Shown here in pieces: positions 11,985-24,369 of a stretch of DNA of 64,000 nt; positions within the stretch are counted from its first letter, which is position 1, and the number at the start of each line of letters is the position of its first letter. The translations under genes were made by a program, and so were the position numbers. This DNA comes from Vandiemenella viatica. Taxonomy: Eukaryota > Arthropoda > Insecta > Orthoptera > Morabidae. The stretch is taken from the NCBI GenBank assembly GCA_031002005.1, contig JARYHS010009186.1, forward strand, positions 185,716,437-185,780,436, written 5' to 3'. Under the pieces are notes generated by a model that was given only the letters and a program-made list of their open reading frames with translations, was not told the origin of the DNA and did not search any database.

Positions 11985-12600
11985 TCAGAAGGCATCTTGC
12001 CCGTCGTCGCTTAAGATGTCTTGTGGTAGACGATACGATTTTATACGGGGTTGCGTCGTTGATCGGCGGCCTAGATTGTAGTACTGTGCACCAGGAGTTG
12101 CTTGTAGGCTATTTATAATGATTTTTGCAGAGTTCATAATATACGTTTTAATGATTTGGAGTCCAGTTTCCCTGTGAAGTTGTGAGTTTCGTACGAACCA
12201 TGGGGCTTTTAAGATAGTGCGGAGAAGTTTGTTTTGTAGGGACTGTATTCTTTGTAGTTTGGATGGAGCGGCTGTGCAACATACGGGAGATACGTATAAC
12301 ATGGTGGGTCGGATCAGTGATTTGTATAGTAACAACCCGCTCTCGATTTTAAGAGAGCTTCTCTTATTCAAAAGAGGATAGAGCTTGGAGATGCGAATAT
12401 AGGCTTCGGATAGTTTCTGATTAATGTGGTAGTTCCATATAAGTCTGCGATCCAAGTGTAGTCCTAGATATTTTATTGGTTTACCTGCTGGATGCCATTC
12501 TATTTCATCGTCGTTAATGTTGAGTTTTTTTGTGAAGAAATAACACTAGAAGAAGATGAAAAAGCAACTACTTTAGTTTTTATGATTATTAGCAGGAGCC
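11985..12600 (-). pseudogene. Non-LTR retrotransposon ORF2 C-terminal fragment
   Basis: The minus strand reads IKYLGLHLDRRLIWNYHI, then KLYPLLNKRSSL, LLYKSLIRPTMLYVSPVCC and KLQRIQSLQNKLLRTIL. This is the thumb and connection region after the polymerase domain of Jockey-group reverse transcriptases (the YLG.xLDxxL and Y.SLIRP motifs). A frameshift near 12,510 separates the KTKVVAF segment. Everything upstream is missing, as expected for a 5'-truncated LINE copy. The frame stops at 11,985; an (ATT)-type simple repeat lies downstream. Confidence 0.85.
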
Positions 12601-13814
12601 TAAATTCTTTTTTTAATAAGAATATATATTCATCTGTTATTGCATGCGAATATAAATTATTCCGTAAGCTGGAGGTTGGTTGGATCTGCCGGAAGGAGGC
12701 ATATCAAGTCATGTGTCATACGCTGGACGGACAGATCCTTTCCTCCGAAATCTAGAGGTATCCTTTAAAGATCATGTCACATGACAGATAAATACTATAC
12801 TCTTTGGATTCTATTAATATTGTTTTTGCCTACGCAACTTTAGCTATTTATTTCTCTAGTTTTCTGGAAAATAGTACGTTAGGATACACGGACAACTTAA
12901 ATTAAGCCACTACATAAAATATTATGTCTCCAATTAATTGTGATACTTACTTTACGAAGCTCATACCGATTAAGTTACAAACCTCAGACAGAATTCTAGC
13001 CAAAGTTTCTGCTTGATATCGACACTGAAAGTTGATTTCATTTACGTAGATAAGCCTGATTTTTGACATTGCTTTATGACCATTTGATTATTTAATTTTC
13101 CTATGCTGTATTATGTTCTCCGAGGGTTAGTCTAATATTTATACATATTATTTCCTATTCGTAATGAAATTGTTAATTTTCACTAAGCTTTTTGAACATT
13201 TGTTTAGATGATTTCTTAATTTTTCTAAATTAAATTACATTAAAATATACAGAAAAAGAAGAGAAAACTTTTTGATAGCTGAGGAACACTAGAAATAAGA
13301 ATGTAGCTAAAAAAACTAAACTCTTTACATGGCATTTAGATTTTTTCTCTATCCGCGATAATAATTGCCACTCTAAAATCAAAAAATATATTAAAAAACA
13401 GTAACGCATTGCACCACACACCTAGGTCCTCACGGGTGAAGCATCGGGTAAAATCTAATAAAAACATTAAAAAAAAGTGAAAACTTGAGAAGCGAGAAAC
13501 TAAAAACTCTTCCAAAAAAACATTGCTAGTTGAAAATGGCTAGGAAAAAAACGGTGGATAACTGTGTTAGAATCTCAGGAGATTAGATTTGTTCTCTTTC
13601 CAGATTCAAGAGAGTGTGGGTTGGCAAAGAGGCTTACGCAGATGTAGGTGTAGGTAAGGTGCACCAGGTCTTTCAGGCGCGTGAGTATAAAAGGAATAAT
13701 AAGAACAAGGTTCTGTTGCAAGGTAAAGGCCATCGGAGAGATGTTTGCCAAGTTCTGCAGGATCAGTTAAGCACGTGACGCAAGGTCACAAACATTTTTA
13801 ATACTGGTATGTAA
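12601..13814. other. No feature recognised
   Basis: AT-rich sequence without coding motifs or clear element ends. Confidence 0.5.
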
Positions 13815-13936
13815 CAGGGGTCACCAAACGTTTTAGACCATAGGCAACACGACCCTTCCAATAAGTCCAAGGGCTAAGACATAGCTAAATCATCATACCA
13901 AAATACCGTTCGCAATTATGGAGCGTCGGAATTTCG

Positions 13937-14191
13937 TTAAAAAAGCCAGCCATATTTGGTGCCATCTTGTAGTGAGTAGTAGAGATAGAGCATGATCTGG
14001 AAAAGTCCTGCTGCGTATTCGCTTGTCTGGAGGATTCGAGTATTAGAGAGTTTGCGAATATGTTCTACACACCAGGCACACTTGATATTAAAAATACCTA
14101 GTGTTAGACTGTTCCAAAGTTTGAATCTGGAGTGACAAGTGCGATCTGAAAAGAGAAATGCAGTGCGACCAGTGTGTTTTGTGACTACCAT
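13937..14191 (-). pseudogene. Possible LINE C-terminal fragment
   Basis: The minus strand reads VTKHTGRTAFLFSDRT, then RFKLWNSLTLGIFN. This resembles the R-x-FFS-x-R..WNSLP tail found at the C-terminus of many retrotransposon polymerases. It is the only motif present; the call is weak. Confidence 0.35.
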
Positions 14192-14339
14192 TTCTTAGTG
14201 AAAATACACAGTGTTTAGTTATGAGTGTTGGCATCATTTTGACTTGAAGTTAGGTCCGTTTTTTGTGGACGTGTATAAATATGGAATAGATATGAAAGAT
14301 AGGTAGTGAGGGCATAACATTGAAAAAGCAATGGTGATA

Positions 14340-15330
14340 TCAATATTTCGTGATTGAGCCAGATAATAAAGCTGCGTGTATATTTTGCAATGAAATATAC
14401 GTTCTCCAATAACACAATATGAAACGTCATAAGGACGCTAAACTTTTTTTCCATATTTAAAGAGAAGTGCATGTTTAGAAAAATACGAAATTTAGAAACG
14501 CGGATTGAAATGTCAGTAACTGTTGTTTAAGAAAAGAAATGCCGAATAAGAAGCAATAACTCGTGCTAGTTTCCGCGTGGCTTATTCACTGGCGAAACAT
14601 GTAAAACCATTTATTGTTGTGAATTAACGATTGCGTGATTGCAACAGGAGAATAATTCAATTCATTTCAAAATATCAGTTGTTCGGTAAACACTCGAAGA
14701 GTTGATAATAGCGCATAAAATGTATTAACTCAATTGTTCGACAAAAGTCGACACTTAAGAGTGATTCTCTTTGTGCCTGAATGAGTCAACAGCTGTTTTA
14801 GATACTGCTCGGGTGTTACTTTTTACTCGAGGGATAGATAAAAATTATGAAGTATGCGAGGAGCTTCTTGACGTTCATACCACTCTCAGCACGCCCAGAG
14901 GAGAGGATATTCTTTAAGGAGTTGAAAATGCTGTTCAGGAAATGGAAAAACTTGAAGTGTATCATTACTGACGGACGAAAAAACTAGTGGAAAAAATAAA
15001 TGTGTCGTTGCTATCGTGTCAAAGACGATAAAAATGATTGTGGTTCAAAACCATTAATCGTACATCGCATCATTCATCGCTAGTATTTGTGCTGAAAATG
15101 CTTGGATATGACAGAAATTTTAAACCCACTGATGTCAGCCGTTAATTATTTTAGCTCATACGCACTAAATGACTGTCAGTTCCACAAGTTTAATGAAGAG
15201 ATTGGAGAAAATGACTTACCATACTTTACTACAGTACGCTGGCTTAGCTGCGGAAAAGCTCTAACGCGATTTCTTGAGCACCGAGCAATAATCGAAATTT
15301 TCTTCTTTTTTTGCTTATGGCTTTAAGCCT
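14340..15330 (+). pseudogene. hAT transposase relic, GTF2IRD2/ZBED-like
   Basis: Readable pieces in order: YFVIEPDNKAACIFCNEIY (BED-type zinc finger with C-x2-C), HNMKRHKDAK (its His end), ASFRVAYSLAKHVKPF, DTARVLLFTRGID, NYEVCEELLDVHTTL then TPRGEDI, and finally NYFSSYALNDCQFHKF, YFTTVRWLSCGKAL and RFLEHR. Order and motifs match the transposase-derived part of GTF2IRD2-like proteins. Several stops and frameshifts lie between pieces, and the part after the RWLS motif is lost. Not functional. Confidence 0.8.
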
Positions 15331-15535
15331 CGTTGACTTCGAGGTCATTAGAGGCGGAAAAAGCAGAGGGCAAGGAACGAGAAGGAATTTTGTCATGGCC
15401 TTTTGAAGAAACCATCTCGGTCTTCACCTGAAGTGATTTGAACATACCACGGAAATCCCAAATCTGAATGGTTGGACGGGGATTCGAACTAGCATCCTCC
15501 CAAATGTGAGGTCAAAAGTGTTACCGAATTGTCTT
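15325..15535 (-). repeat. tRNA-derived SINE, minus orientation
   Basis: The + strand contains gcctcgttgacttcgaggtc, atttgaa..ccacggaaatcc and ggggattcgaactagcatcctccc. The minus strand therefore carries a B-box-like gttcgaatcccc. The body matches the family seen on the plus strand at 16,125-16,370 (gaaaccatctcgg against its gggatggttccc). Part of this consensus I recall from polyneopteran insects. Confidence 0.65.
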
Positions 15536-16120
15536 CTGGCTGAATTACTTTTATACTGGATTCTAAATTTGTACAAAATTTGTGTCTGTACATTAAATCT
15601 ATTTCAAAAGGAGTAAGTGCAATGTGTAATACTGATGATAAAGATGTCAAAACTGTAAAGTTTTGGAATTTTTGCTTGTCTGTCCGCGCATCACTCAAAA
15701 ACTAACGAAAACGCACATAGGCACAACTTTTGGTTGCAAATGGCTCTTTTTATTCAGGTTACTAACATATTTCCCTATGATACAGAGGCCAAAACTGTAA
15801 ATTTTGGAGTTTTTTACTGACTGCTGATATAACACAAAAACCAAAGGAAGGATTTTAACGAAACTGCACATAGTGACAGCTTATATTACCAATACAATTA
15901 CTCCCTATTACTATCACAGTGTGTCCATGCTAAAGAAACCAAAACGATACATTTTAGTTTTTGTATGTGCCCTGATTAAGCAAAAATCAAACATTTTAAA
16001 CAAACTGTAAATAATAATAGCTTACCTTATGTTCGGATGTGACTTCAAGACAAATAATTTTCTGCTGCAAGTCTTCTCGCAGTCGAAATATTTACCATGA
16101 GTGAATATAAAGAAATCTGA
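15536..16120. repeat. Diverged tandem units, about 150-170 bp
   Basis: The phrase aaaactgtaaa.tttt.gg..ttttt..ctg recurs near 15,650 and 15,790 and weakly near 15,940, each followed by aaaaac.aa and cacatag. One unit contains tgtctgtccgcgcatcactc, a phrase common in insect dispersed repeats. No gene. Confidence 0.45.
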
Positions 16121-16124
16121 TGCA

Positions 16125-16372
16125 ACATTCGACTCATCACCCTAGTAAGAGGAGAGCGGAATCGCTCTCCTACCTATCATTGGGGAGGACGGGATTCAAA
16201 TCCCGTCCAGCCCTCCAGATTGCGGTTTTCCTGTCCTTTGAGGCGAATGCTGGGATGGTTCCCTTCAAGGCCACGCCCGACCTCCATCCTCCCTCCCTCC
16301 CCGTACCTCCAGCAGCCCACCTCCCAGCCTTCAGCTGGGAGGAATGAAATCTTAAGAATAAAAAAAACATAC
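16125..16372 (+). repeat. tRNA-derived SINE, plus orientation
   Basis: The head gaggacgggattcaaatccc holds a B box; the body ggcgaatgctgggatggttc then ccttcaaggccacgcccgacc matches the inverted copy at 15,325-15,535. It ends in an A-rich tail (aataaaaaaaaca). Open frames across it are shadows. Confidence 0.7.
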
Positions 16373-18198
16373 GACTATACGAGCAGTGTTGGTATTGGCG
16401 CAGTTAGTGGCATGTATTGTCTACGGCTTGTGATGTACCTGTTTAGTTAAAATAGGCTTGTGTGTCCCTATTAGGGCTGTTGATATTTTAAAAAATATCG
16501 GATTTTCGATATATCGATATTTTAAAAAATATTTATATCGGATTCGATATATCGAAGAAAAAGTATCGATATATCGACCCTATTATATAAAAACAATGTT
16601 ATAAAAACAAATCATTTTAAAAAAAGGGCGAAATCTTGTGGCTATTTATTGATATTTTCTGAATCAAGTTTTGATTTTCTGAGAAAAAAAATATTTTTTC
16701 ATGACGTTACGGATAAATCTTTTTTAATAAAAATTGTGATTTAGCCATTATACTTCTACTTTACTAAAAGGAAAGGCAGAATGTTTATGATTTACTCGAA
16801 GACTTGTGAATCCAGAAAGAGCATCGAGGGAAATCTTGGCTTTTGTGAGTTTAAAAGCTCAATAATGCAACATTGTAGAGGCATTTATTTAGGTTGATGT
16901 TCTATTATCAGAGTTTGCATAGTTACCAAGTCACTTTTTTTACAAGTATTGTTTTATATAGAATTTAATTTCTTTTTGTAGGTTGATAGCTTGTTCTGAG
17001 TCTTCTTACTTTTTTGGACCAAATGTTTGCACTTTAGCAAAGATTGTGTATCCGAATTTATCAATATTCCTGCTTACATCCAATTTTCATGTCATAATAC
17101 TTTCCTCGACAACGCACGCTCATGTAAAACAACGGGCTCGAGTCCGATTCGTTCTGTGCGAGCTTCGCCGTGTCTGCATTGTTACCATCGGTGGAGGACT
17201 ACCAATAACTTCCAAATTAAATGTAGTATCAAAGTAAAATTAATTGTGTTTTTATGCTCCTGATCTTTGTGCAAAACTGAAATTCAAGCCATATAGCCTC
17301 ATCAAGAAGAAAGCAATTAACCTACAAATTTTCTCTAAGACGTTTCAGCTTTTAGATTGGCATTGAAAAAACACAGGATCTTTTCTTATACTATGGGGAT
17401 GAAACCAAGTATGTGTACCAAATTACCATTTTCTAGTACAACTGGATGTTGCATAGAATTATGATGAGAGAACGTCATAGTTATTTAAAAGAGTTTCAGA
17501 TCCAAAAAAATTCCAAACTAAGGTGGTGAATGAAGTAAAATTTTGCACCAAAACGCATGTCAGAAACTTCATTGGACATACTTTTCAAGAGCATGAACTC
17601 ATGTTTTTCCCATTGTTTCTTCTACTATGAATGGAGAACTCCCTACATTAATTGAAAATTTCCCCTTCTTTGATATGGCTTCGCAAATGGGTAACGCTTT
17701 ACCATAATACAATTTTTTAAAGCTAAGATTCTAGGTTGAATGCAGGATTTAGGGCGAGGGTTGGGGGCAAACCGGGGTACTTGCTCTGGGCGATAAAATC
17801 GTGTCCAACAATACGTTTGGCAAACAGTTAAAGTGGCGACATCAATGCGTTTGGCCAACAATCAAGGAGGCGATTCTCGAGGTCTGGCTGGCAACAATGT
17901 TTGAAGAGGCGGCAATCTCAGTTTTTTCCCGGCTTGGAAAAATCCTAGAGCCGCTACTGTCAAGGCAGTTCCCTTGGCGTTAACAAATTGTTTTTTAAAG
18001 GCACCAATCTACAATAATAAGTTTTTAGCATAGCACTTTGTAAAGGCAATCCAAAAGTGGTAGATTCTTTTTTTCAATTTCTTATCTTAATAAATTCGTA
18101 AGTGATATAACAAAACTGGCTGTGACATAATTTTGGAGCTCAATTCTTCTGTTGGTATGGAGCAAGAAGCGTATCCAATTCGCGCGAAATATTTAACT

Positions 18199-19267
18199 GT
18201 GGAGTGCCAGATACAGGCTTATAATTTCCGGGACATTTCTAGGTCTAAAAAGTATTTTTGCGGTATGTTTAAAGAGTGAACAAAAATGCAAATTAGTAAA
18301 AAAAATCTATTTTAGGTAAATATGCTATCTAACGTATATATAGAACCTCTTTTAACTTTATTAATTAAACTATGGTAGAAAGTCAACATCAGGTATTATG
18401 AATCAAAAGGAAAAATACTAAACTTAAAACAAAAATTGACCATCTCGTTAGAAATTTTTTACTTTGGTTCAAAATCAACATCGGGTATTATCAATCAAAA
18501 TCTCAAAAATATTAAACCAAAACTGAACACTTCTGTTAGGCTCATTAATTAAAACTAGGCAGAAAATCAACAAATAAAAAAAATTAGCATCTATGTTTTG
18601 CTAAATCAAAATCAACATCAATCAAAATAGATCTTAATCATCTACTTTTAAAATGTTTATTACTAGATTTTCCCATTTTCATAAATATTTCTCCGTCACT
18701 GATTTACAAAACTGATAAAATTTCTCAGCAAGAGTCTTCAAAATTGATTGAGTTTGCAGTTCAGCCTTGATCGAATCCATGAACGTTCTGTTTCGCTCTT
18801 ATTTCATAAAATATTCAACGGGCTAAAACTTGTCTCGTAAAAGTCATTGCTTTTTGGAATTGACAAAACAAAACCAACTATTTTTTTTAAAATATTCAAA
18901 ATCATTAAAAACGCTTGTTCTAAAGAAATTGGCCCAGATTTTATCGTTTGGAAAGTCTTTTGGAAGGACCTGAAAAACACGTTTCAGACATGTGAACTGT
19001 GTATAAAGGGAGTTAATGTTAACTGCATCCAGAATTTTCAAAGTCCCAGAAAATTCAAAGAGTATTTTCCTGTCAGTTTCAATTCCTCTGATTTAAGGGA
19101 CATTCCATCCTCCCGCTGCAAGCATGGGATACTTGGCTTGGCCTCATCACCACCGTGGTGAACTGAGTTTGAGAAAAAAACTAGTATACGGAAATTCCGG
19201 GACAGTAACACATAATTCCTGAACACGAGATCAGTATTCCCGGATTTTCCGGCTATCTGGCAACCCT
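18199..19267. mobile_element. Possible nested element, tgccagata ends
   Basis: Near 18,205 tgccagatacaggc then aatttccgggac is mirrored near 19,230-19,267 by cccggattttccggctatct then ggcaaccct. The pair is imperfect and no target duplication is clear. The interior is AT-rich, with repeated words such as gaaa.tcaacatc.ggtatta near 18,380 and 18,480. Confidence 0.4.
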
Positions 19268-19415
19268 ACCTATACCTGGTACATTACGATTAGTTTCTTA
19301 ATGCTAATACTTTTGCATTGATTGAAGACAAATTTTAAAAACTTTTCAAAATGTCCAGACAAGAATTCTAAAGAATATTGAATGAGTTATTTTATCTTCG
19401 TTTTTTACATCTCCA

Positions 19416-19624
19416 CAGGCCCGCCGCTAGCTGTTTGAGCGCCCCTGTCCAACTACAGCCAGTGGTGGATTTAGGAAATTTCCGAAACGGGTCAAAAAAC
19501 TCTGAGATTGCCGCCCCCATTGTTGCCATTCCAAGTGTCGCCGCCGACCGCCCGAAGCAGCTGTTGAGCTATAAGCGCCCGCTACATAATATGCTGCATT
19601 GCATGCCCGCTTACGGCGGCCCTG
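19416..19624. mobile_element. hAT-type MITE, caggcccgccg family
   Basis: The ends caggcccgccgc and acggcggccctg are flanked by catctcca (19,408-19,415) and cttctcca (19,625-19,632), an 8-bp target duplication with one mismatch. The family recurs at 48,092-48,466 inside a different hAT element. Confidence 0.85.
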
Positions 19625-19914
19625 CTTCTCCATGTGCTCGTATCGTTCATTGCTTCTTAAAATTCTATCTATGAAAATGTATTGCATGTGCAACACAGGT
19701 AATCGTTTTCCCTCCAATAATAACTTGGAATATGCTACGAGGAAAACGGAAAATAACCACTCATTTTTTTAAAATATCGGACTCCGATATCCAGATTTCA
19801 ATACCGATATATCGATATATCGTCCTAAAAAATATCACTCATAAATATCGATATTTTTTAAAAAAATATCGATATATCGATATTTTATCAACAGCCCTAG
19901 TCCCTATATTTCAC

Positions 19915-20370
19915 TCTACAGCCATCACTATCTAGCGCAGGCCACTGGTGTTTGTGTGTGGAGTTTCCCATCATGTAAAACTTTGGCCGAATTTCGATAG
20001 CTGTAGGGTGTGGGAGATATAGTGGCTGAAAGTGGTCGATCTGGGACATTTTTCATACTTCGACCAAAGACATGTTGTCCCTATATTTATTTTTGCTGCC
20101 ACAACTATATAGCTCAGACTCTACTGGTGTTTGTGTGTGGTAGCGGCATCGAGTCTCCTATCGTTGCACTATGGTGGTTGCATCTTGCATGTCGGCAGCT
20201 ATGAGTGTGTGGGGGATATGGAGGTTGAAAATGGTCGACCAGGGGCACTTTCATATTCCTACCAAAGACGTATGTTTCACTTTGCAAAAGCAACTACATT
20301 GCACAGATCACTGGTGTTTAAGTGTAGTAGTGGCCTCGAGTCTCCCTTTTCTGTGGTACGATAGTCTCAG
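19915..20370. repeat. Short tandem array, about 180-bp units (copy A)
   Basis: The phrase actggtgttt(gtgtgtgg) recurs at about 19,943, 20,122 and 20,309, with related text between (caaagac, gtggtcga). About two and a half units. Copy B has the same array at 38,351-38,830. Confidence 0.7.
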
Positions 20371-20946
20371 GGCTATGTACTGGGTCTGACGAACACGCTT
20401 TGGGGATTCGACAATTATCATCTCGAATTTGGGTTGGCTGTTAGTTGTTCGGGGATTTTATCATTCGGAGTACGCCGTCTTATGTTCGGCAAAAACGTCG
20501 TTGGGGTGGTTCCACAAGGAGCATGGTATCGGAGCTGAAGCGCACATCACGTGGAAGTGTGAGAAGTAAATACTGCAGCTTGATCAGAAATGGAAAGCTC
20601 GTACGATGCCACATTTTATGTGTAGACGTAAATTTTATTACATCACTAACGCACTTCACTTATCATTAATGATAGGTATCCAGCAACTATGTTCTGAATC
20701 ACTTGTAGCTTCCGTAACTCTATACGCAAGATAATCACTGTGATGTACTATATTCACTAAAGAACTATTCCAACTGGCAAGTCCAATGCCTTGGGATAAC
20801 TCAGAATATCAGTGTTTACGCAACTCGGCATTGATCCGAAAACTAAAGTCGTAGGGGGGTGTTAGCTCCACTAAAATTTCAGGTCGACGGTATGTGCGGT
20901 CCAGCCAGAGATTCAATACCGAAAGATCAGTTATCGCCATTGTAGG
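20371..20946. other. Unique part of the duplicated unit (copy A)
   Basis: The stretch matches copy B closely but shows no supported coding frame, splice pattern or element end. Confidence 0.5.
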
Positions 20947-21053
20947 TAGGGCCAGCGTTAGGCAGGGCACCATCCGATGAATTTGCCGCGGGCCCCCAAC
21001 CGGTAACGTCAAAGTACGCTTACGCGGTTCCGAGAATCCTAGCGCTGGCCCTA
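20947..21053. mobile_element. Short hAT-type MITE (copy A)
   Basis: The ends tagggccagcg and cgctggcccta are inverted repeats. The flanks attgtagg and tttgtagg form an 8-bp target duplication with one mismatch. It is 107 bp long and GC-rich, and is shared with copy B (39,396-39,502), so it predates the duplication. Confidence 0.8.
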
Positions 21054-21061
21054 TTTGTAGG

Positions 21062-22022
21062 CCTGATGAAAACTTTTCCACCACCCTCTTTCAGCGCCGT
21101 CTTCTCGTAGTCCCAATCCAAGTCAAGTCGGACAGGAGTTATCTCATGGTTGACCATGAAAATATTAATAATACAACATTAGTTTATAACAATATTAATT
21201 TCTTGTTGCGATTTGCTGTTACATTCACACGTTCCACCTCGCGTCGTCATTAGCTTGTCCATACACGTGAGGGTATGTTCTCTCTCTTACTATTTCTCTC
21301 TTACTAACACTGTTATCGTCTCTCTCACACAGGCCAAATCACTCAGTTCTAAAGATCATGGAATGTCCCCTCTCAGTCTAAGTCATGCCGACAGATCTAC
21401 AGTGGTGTGTGTCTGAACGTAGCCACCCCTTTACATTCCAATACCTTCGTGGACCTTCCCGGTACACCAAAGTGGCTAATAACTGGAAGGTCCCACTACT
21501 GCCTTGCGCAGCTTCCGTACTTGCAGTAAAATATTAATTCTAACAAGTCTCCCTATATGTTTGTTCAGTAATGATTTATCAATAATGAAGCTTCTCGAAA
21601 TGTACAACTTCTAGCTTTACCACTAATTTACAGTCTATCTACCCTAGCCAATTACTTTTAATCTACAATTTTTAACTGATTTTTATATTCGATTCTGAAT
21701 CTTTACAATTTCATATACATTGTTAGTACATTAATGACGAGAAATCATGATGTATTTAAGTATGTAGATTACTTTTGATTTATTCCAAAATCCCAGTTTG
21801 TTGATATTATTAATGTAAAAATTTCAGTAACAGTAATGTAAAATATTTTCCGTTTAGATTAATTTTCTTCTAAGCAAGGTATAAAATTATTTTAAAATTT
21901 TTAGTGTGCTTTTTTGAAGGCGGTTTTTATGTTTTTTAAACAATTATTTTATTTTTAAATTTTTAGTGGTATTATAGTTTGTTTTGTATTTTAAATATGC
22001 CGCAGCAGTTCTCACTTTGCAA
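21062..22022. other. No feature recognised
   Basis: Non-coding sequence shared with copy B. A ctctctcttac repeat-like patch lies near 21,280-21,310. Confidence 0.5.
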
Positions 22023-22310
22023 ACTTCCTGGTAGCTCAGTGGTTAAAGCACTTGCTTTCAAATAAAATTCTGTCTTTATAAACCCCAACAACTTCCAGCA
22101 CAAAGTGAATTGGATGCTGTGTTAAGGAAAGTCAGGTTAATTTTGGTCCAAGCTAATCATAACATCAGTTTAATCTGCCGCTCTGTAATCGAAATATGTA
22201 ACATCTTGGAAATAATTCATACCACATACACAAATATGTCTCTGGAATATACCTGTTTGTTCCGCCATCACACAGAAAATATAGTTTTTATTGGTTTTCA
22301 CAACGTGAAA
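22023..22310 (+). repeat. tRNA-like SINE or tRNA pseudogene (copy A)
   Basis: The phrase ggtagctcagtggttaaagc is a good tRNA A-box and D-arm, followed by a cttgctttcaaat-type region and a weak B box (tataaacccc). Arms beyond the D-arm do not fold into a functional tRNA by eye. Present in both copies (40,474 in copy B). Confidence 0.55.
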
Positions 22311-22379
22311 GCTTGAGGTCCAAGTTGAAATCTGAGGTACATGTTAAGACATTTGGACACATTTATTTTATGAATATTC

Positions 22380-23900
22380 TGCCATGACTTAAAAATAGCT
22401 TAACTCATTTTGATGGGATTTAAAACTGTAGATTTTTTTTTAAATGGAAATTAAAAGGGGTGGTAGTAAAGGGGAAGAGATTTTGGGCTTTTGTATACCA
22501 AATGTAGACGGTTTTTTGTGATTGATTTAAAGAGTATGTGAGTAAATTTATATTGATATCAGATAAAAACTGTAGGTATGTATATAAAAAATATTAAGGG
22601 GCGTAGAGGTGAAGAGTAGTTTGGTCTTTGTACAGCTAGTGTGGAGAGTATTTTTCTCTTTGTTTTGAAGTATACATGTGCAAAGTTCCATCCAGACAAG
22701 ATAAAAACTGTAGATTTGTGTAAAGAACATAAATAATTAAATGGGGTAAGGGAGTGAGCGGTTGGATTTTGAAAACAGAATGTAGATACTAAGTTTCTTT
22801 TACTTTTAAATATACATCTGCAGTGTTCCATCGTAATCTGATAAAAACTGTACCTATAAAGAACACTATAAATTAGGAGGGGTAGAGGTAGAAGAGAAGA
22901 GGGGTTGGACTTCTGCAACCAAATTTAAACGCAATAATTGATCTGTATATGTTAAAGTATACGTGTGCAAATTTCCTTCAGAATCGGATAGGAACTGTAG
23001 CTTTGTGTAGATTAAGGGGATGGAAAGGGAGAGAGGAGTTTGGCTTCTCTTAACCAAATGTAGACAATAATTTTCTGTTTGTTCTGAAGTATACATATGC
23101 ATACTTCCTTCAAAATCAGATACAAACTGTAGCTTTATATAAAGAACATTGACAGTAATTAAAGGGGAATAGGATTTACGTTTTTGTGAAAGTAATGTGG
23201 ACGGTACTTTTCTTTTTCTCTTTGGTTTAAAGTATACGCATGCGAAGTTCCCCCGAAATCGGATTATAATGTAGGATTGTACAAAAATTAAAGGGGAGCT
23301 AGCGTAGTTTTTTGATTTTTTTGGTCAGAAATCTTCTCCGTAAAAAATATATATATGTGCCAACTTTCATAAAGATCGCTGAAATTGTGTCGACTGTAGC
23401 TTTTTAAAAAGAAAATTGACAAAAATCAAGGGGGTGGAAACGGGGAGAGAGGTTCAGTTTTTGCAAACCAAAAGTTGAAATTATTTTTCTCTTTGTTTTA
23501 TAGTAAAAGTGTGCTAAGTTCTATTTAAACCGGATAAAACTGTGGGTTTGCATAAAAATTAAGCGGTTCAATGGGGAGAATAGGTTGTTTTTGAATTTTT
23601 TGCTCAGAAACCTTCTTTGTGAAAAAATACTTATAAGCTCCAACTTTCATGGTAATTGGTCAAACGGTGTAGACTGTAGCTTTTTAAAAAGAACATTGAC
23701 AAAATTTAAGGGGGTGGAAGGAGGGAGAGGGGTTGAGGTTTGGCAGCTCAAATGTTGTCAGGATTTTTCTCTTTATTTTAAAGTATACTTGTGAAAAGTT
23801 CAATCAAAACCAGATAAGAAATGTAGGTTTGTATAAATTTAAGGGATGTTGACGGGGAGATAGGGTGGTTTATGTATTTATTTATTTTCGGTCAGAAGCC
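22380..23900. repeat. Tandem array, about 140-bp units (copy A)
   Basis: About eleven diverged units. The marker actgtag(c/g/a)ttt appears at about 22,425, 22,569, 22,708, 22,848, 22,995, 23,129, 23,270, 23,393, 23,540, 23,675 and 23,820. Each unit also has aaagtatacatgtgcaaagttcc-like text and aaattaagggg...gg. Open frames in it are shadows. Copy B has about nine units. Confidence 0.9.
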
Positions 23901-23927
23901 TTCTCCATTAAAATTACATGTATACTA

Positions 23928-23955
23928 GACGACCCGTGCGAAAATTTCGCGAATA
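23928..23955 (+). repeat. Start motif of a dispersed repeat
   Basis: The phrase actagacgacccgtgcgaaa resembles the recurrent beginning of a dispersed insect repeat whose family name I cannot give with certainty. A matching end motif lies near 30,070-30,112. Confidence 0.4.
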
Positions 23956-24369
23956 AAATACAACGAATAGTGAGGTTGAATGATTGTAATATAATGAATA
24001 GTAGAACCGCAGTTTTGTAGCAAATATTTTTTTTTAGTCTAATAGTTACACAGCAAAATACTCACAACATATTATGAAACAGTTAGGAAAATTTAAAACA
24101 CACTTTATTTACGAAAAACTGTTACTGACCTTGGTAGAATAAAACCAACCTAAACAAACTGCACACAACATATCAACATCTCTGTGATATTAGTTGCTGA
24201 GCGAATTACATTGGAATTGTATAGCAAAACGACAGTGTTTCCCTAAAAGAAAAAATATATACGAAAAACTACTTATGAATAAAAAAAAGGTTTATTGACT
24301 TCTCTGTGATATCCGCTGCTGGAATCTGGGAACTTGGCTCTGAATAGTCTCATACGCGCTACCACTTTT

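Larger units (their letters stand above)
13815..15330 (+). mobile_element. Decayed hAT element (left end plus transposase)
   Basis: The left end caggggtcaccaaacg at 13,815 is a typical hAT terminus, and a hAT transposase relic follows. A minus-strand LINE fragment (13,937-14,200) interrupts it. I did not find the right terminus; a SINE begins where the transposase relic stops. Confidence 0.6.
16472..19899. mobile_element. Large non-autonomous hAT element
   Basis: The ends tagggctgttgata and tatcaacagcccta are perfect inverted repeats with AT-rich subterminal (aaaaaatatcgatat)n-like sequence at both sides. An exact 8-bp target duplication gtccctat flanks it (16,464-16,471; 19,900-19,907). Copy B at about 38,350 has the empty site with one gtccctat. 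The 3,428-bp interior contains no readable transposase, but nested elements at about 18,199-19,267 and 19,416-19,624 and a stretch near 17,740-17,965 with hAT-like end sequence (agagccgctactg). Confidence 0.95.

Noticed and set aside
16120..16450. Three overlapping frames near 16.2 kb
   Set aside because: They lie on a tRNA-derived SINE.
22023..22095. Functional tRNA gene
   Set aside because: Only the A box and D-arm are convincing; anticodon and T arms do not pair, and the B box is poor.
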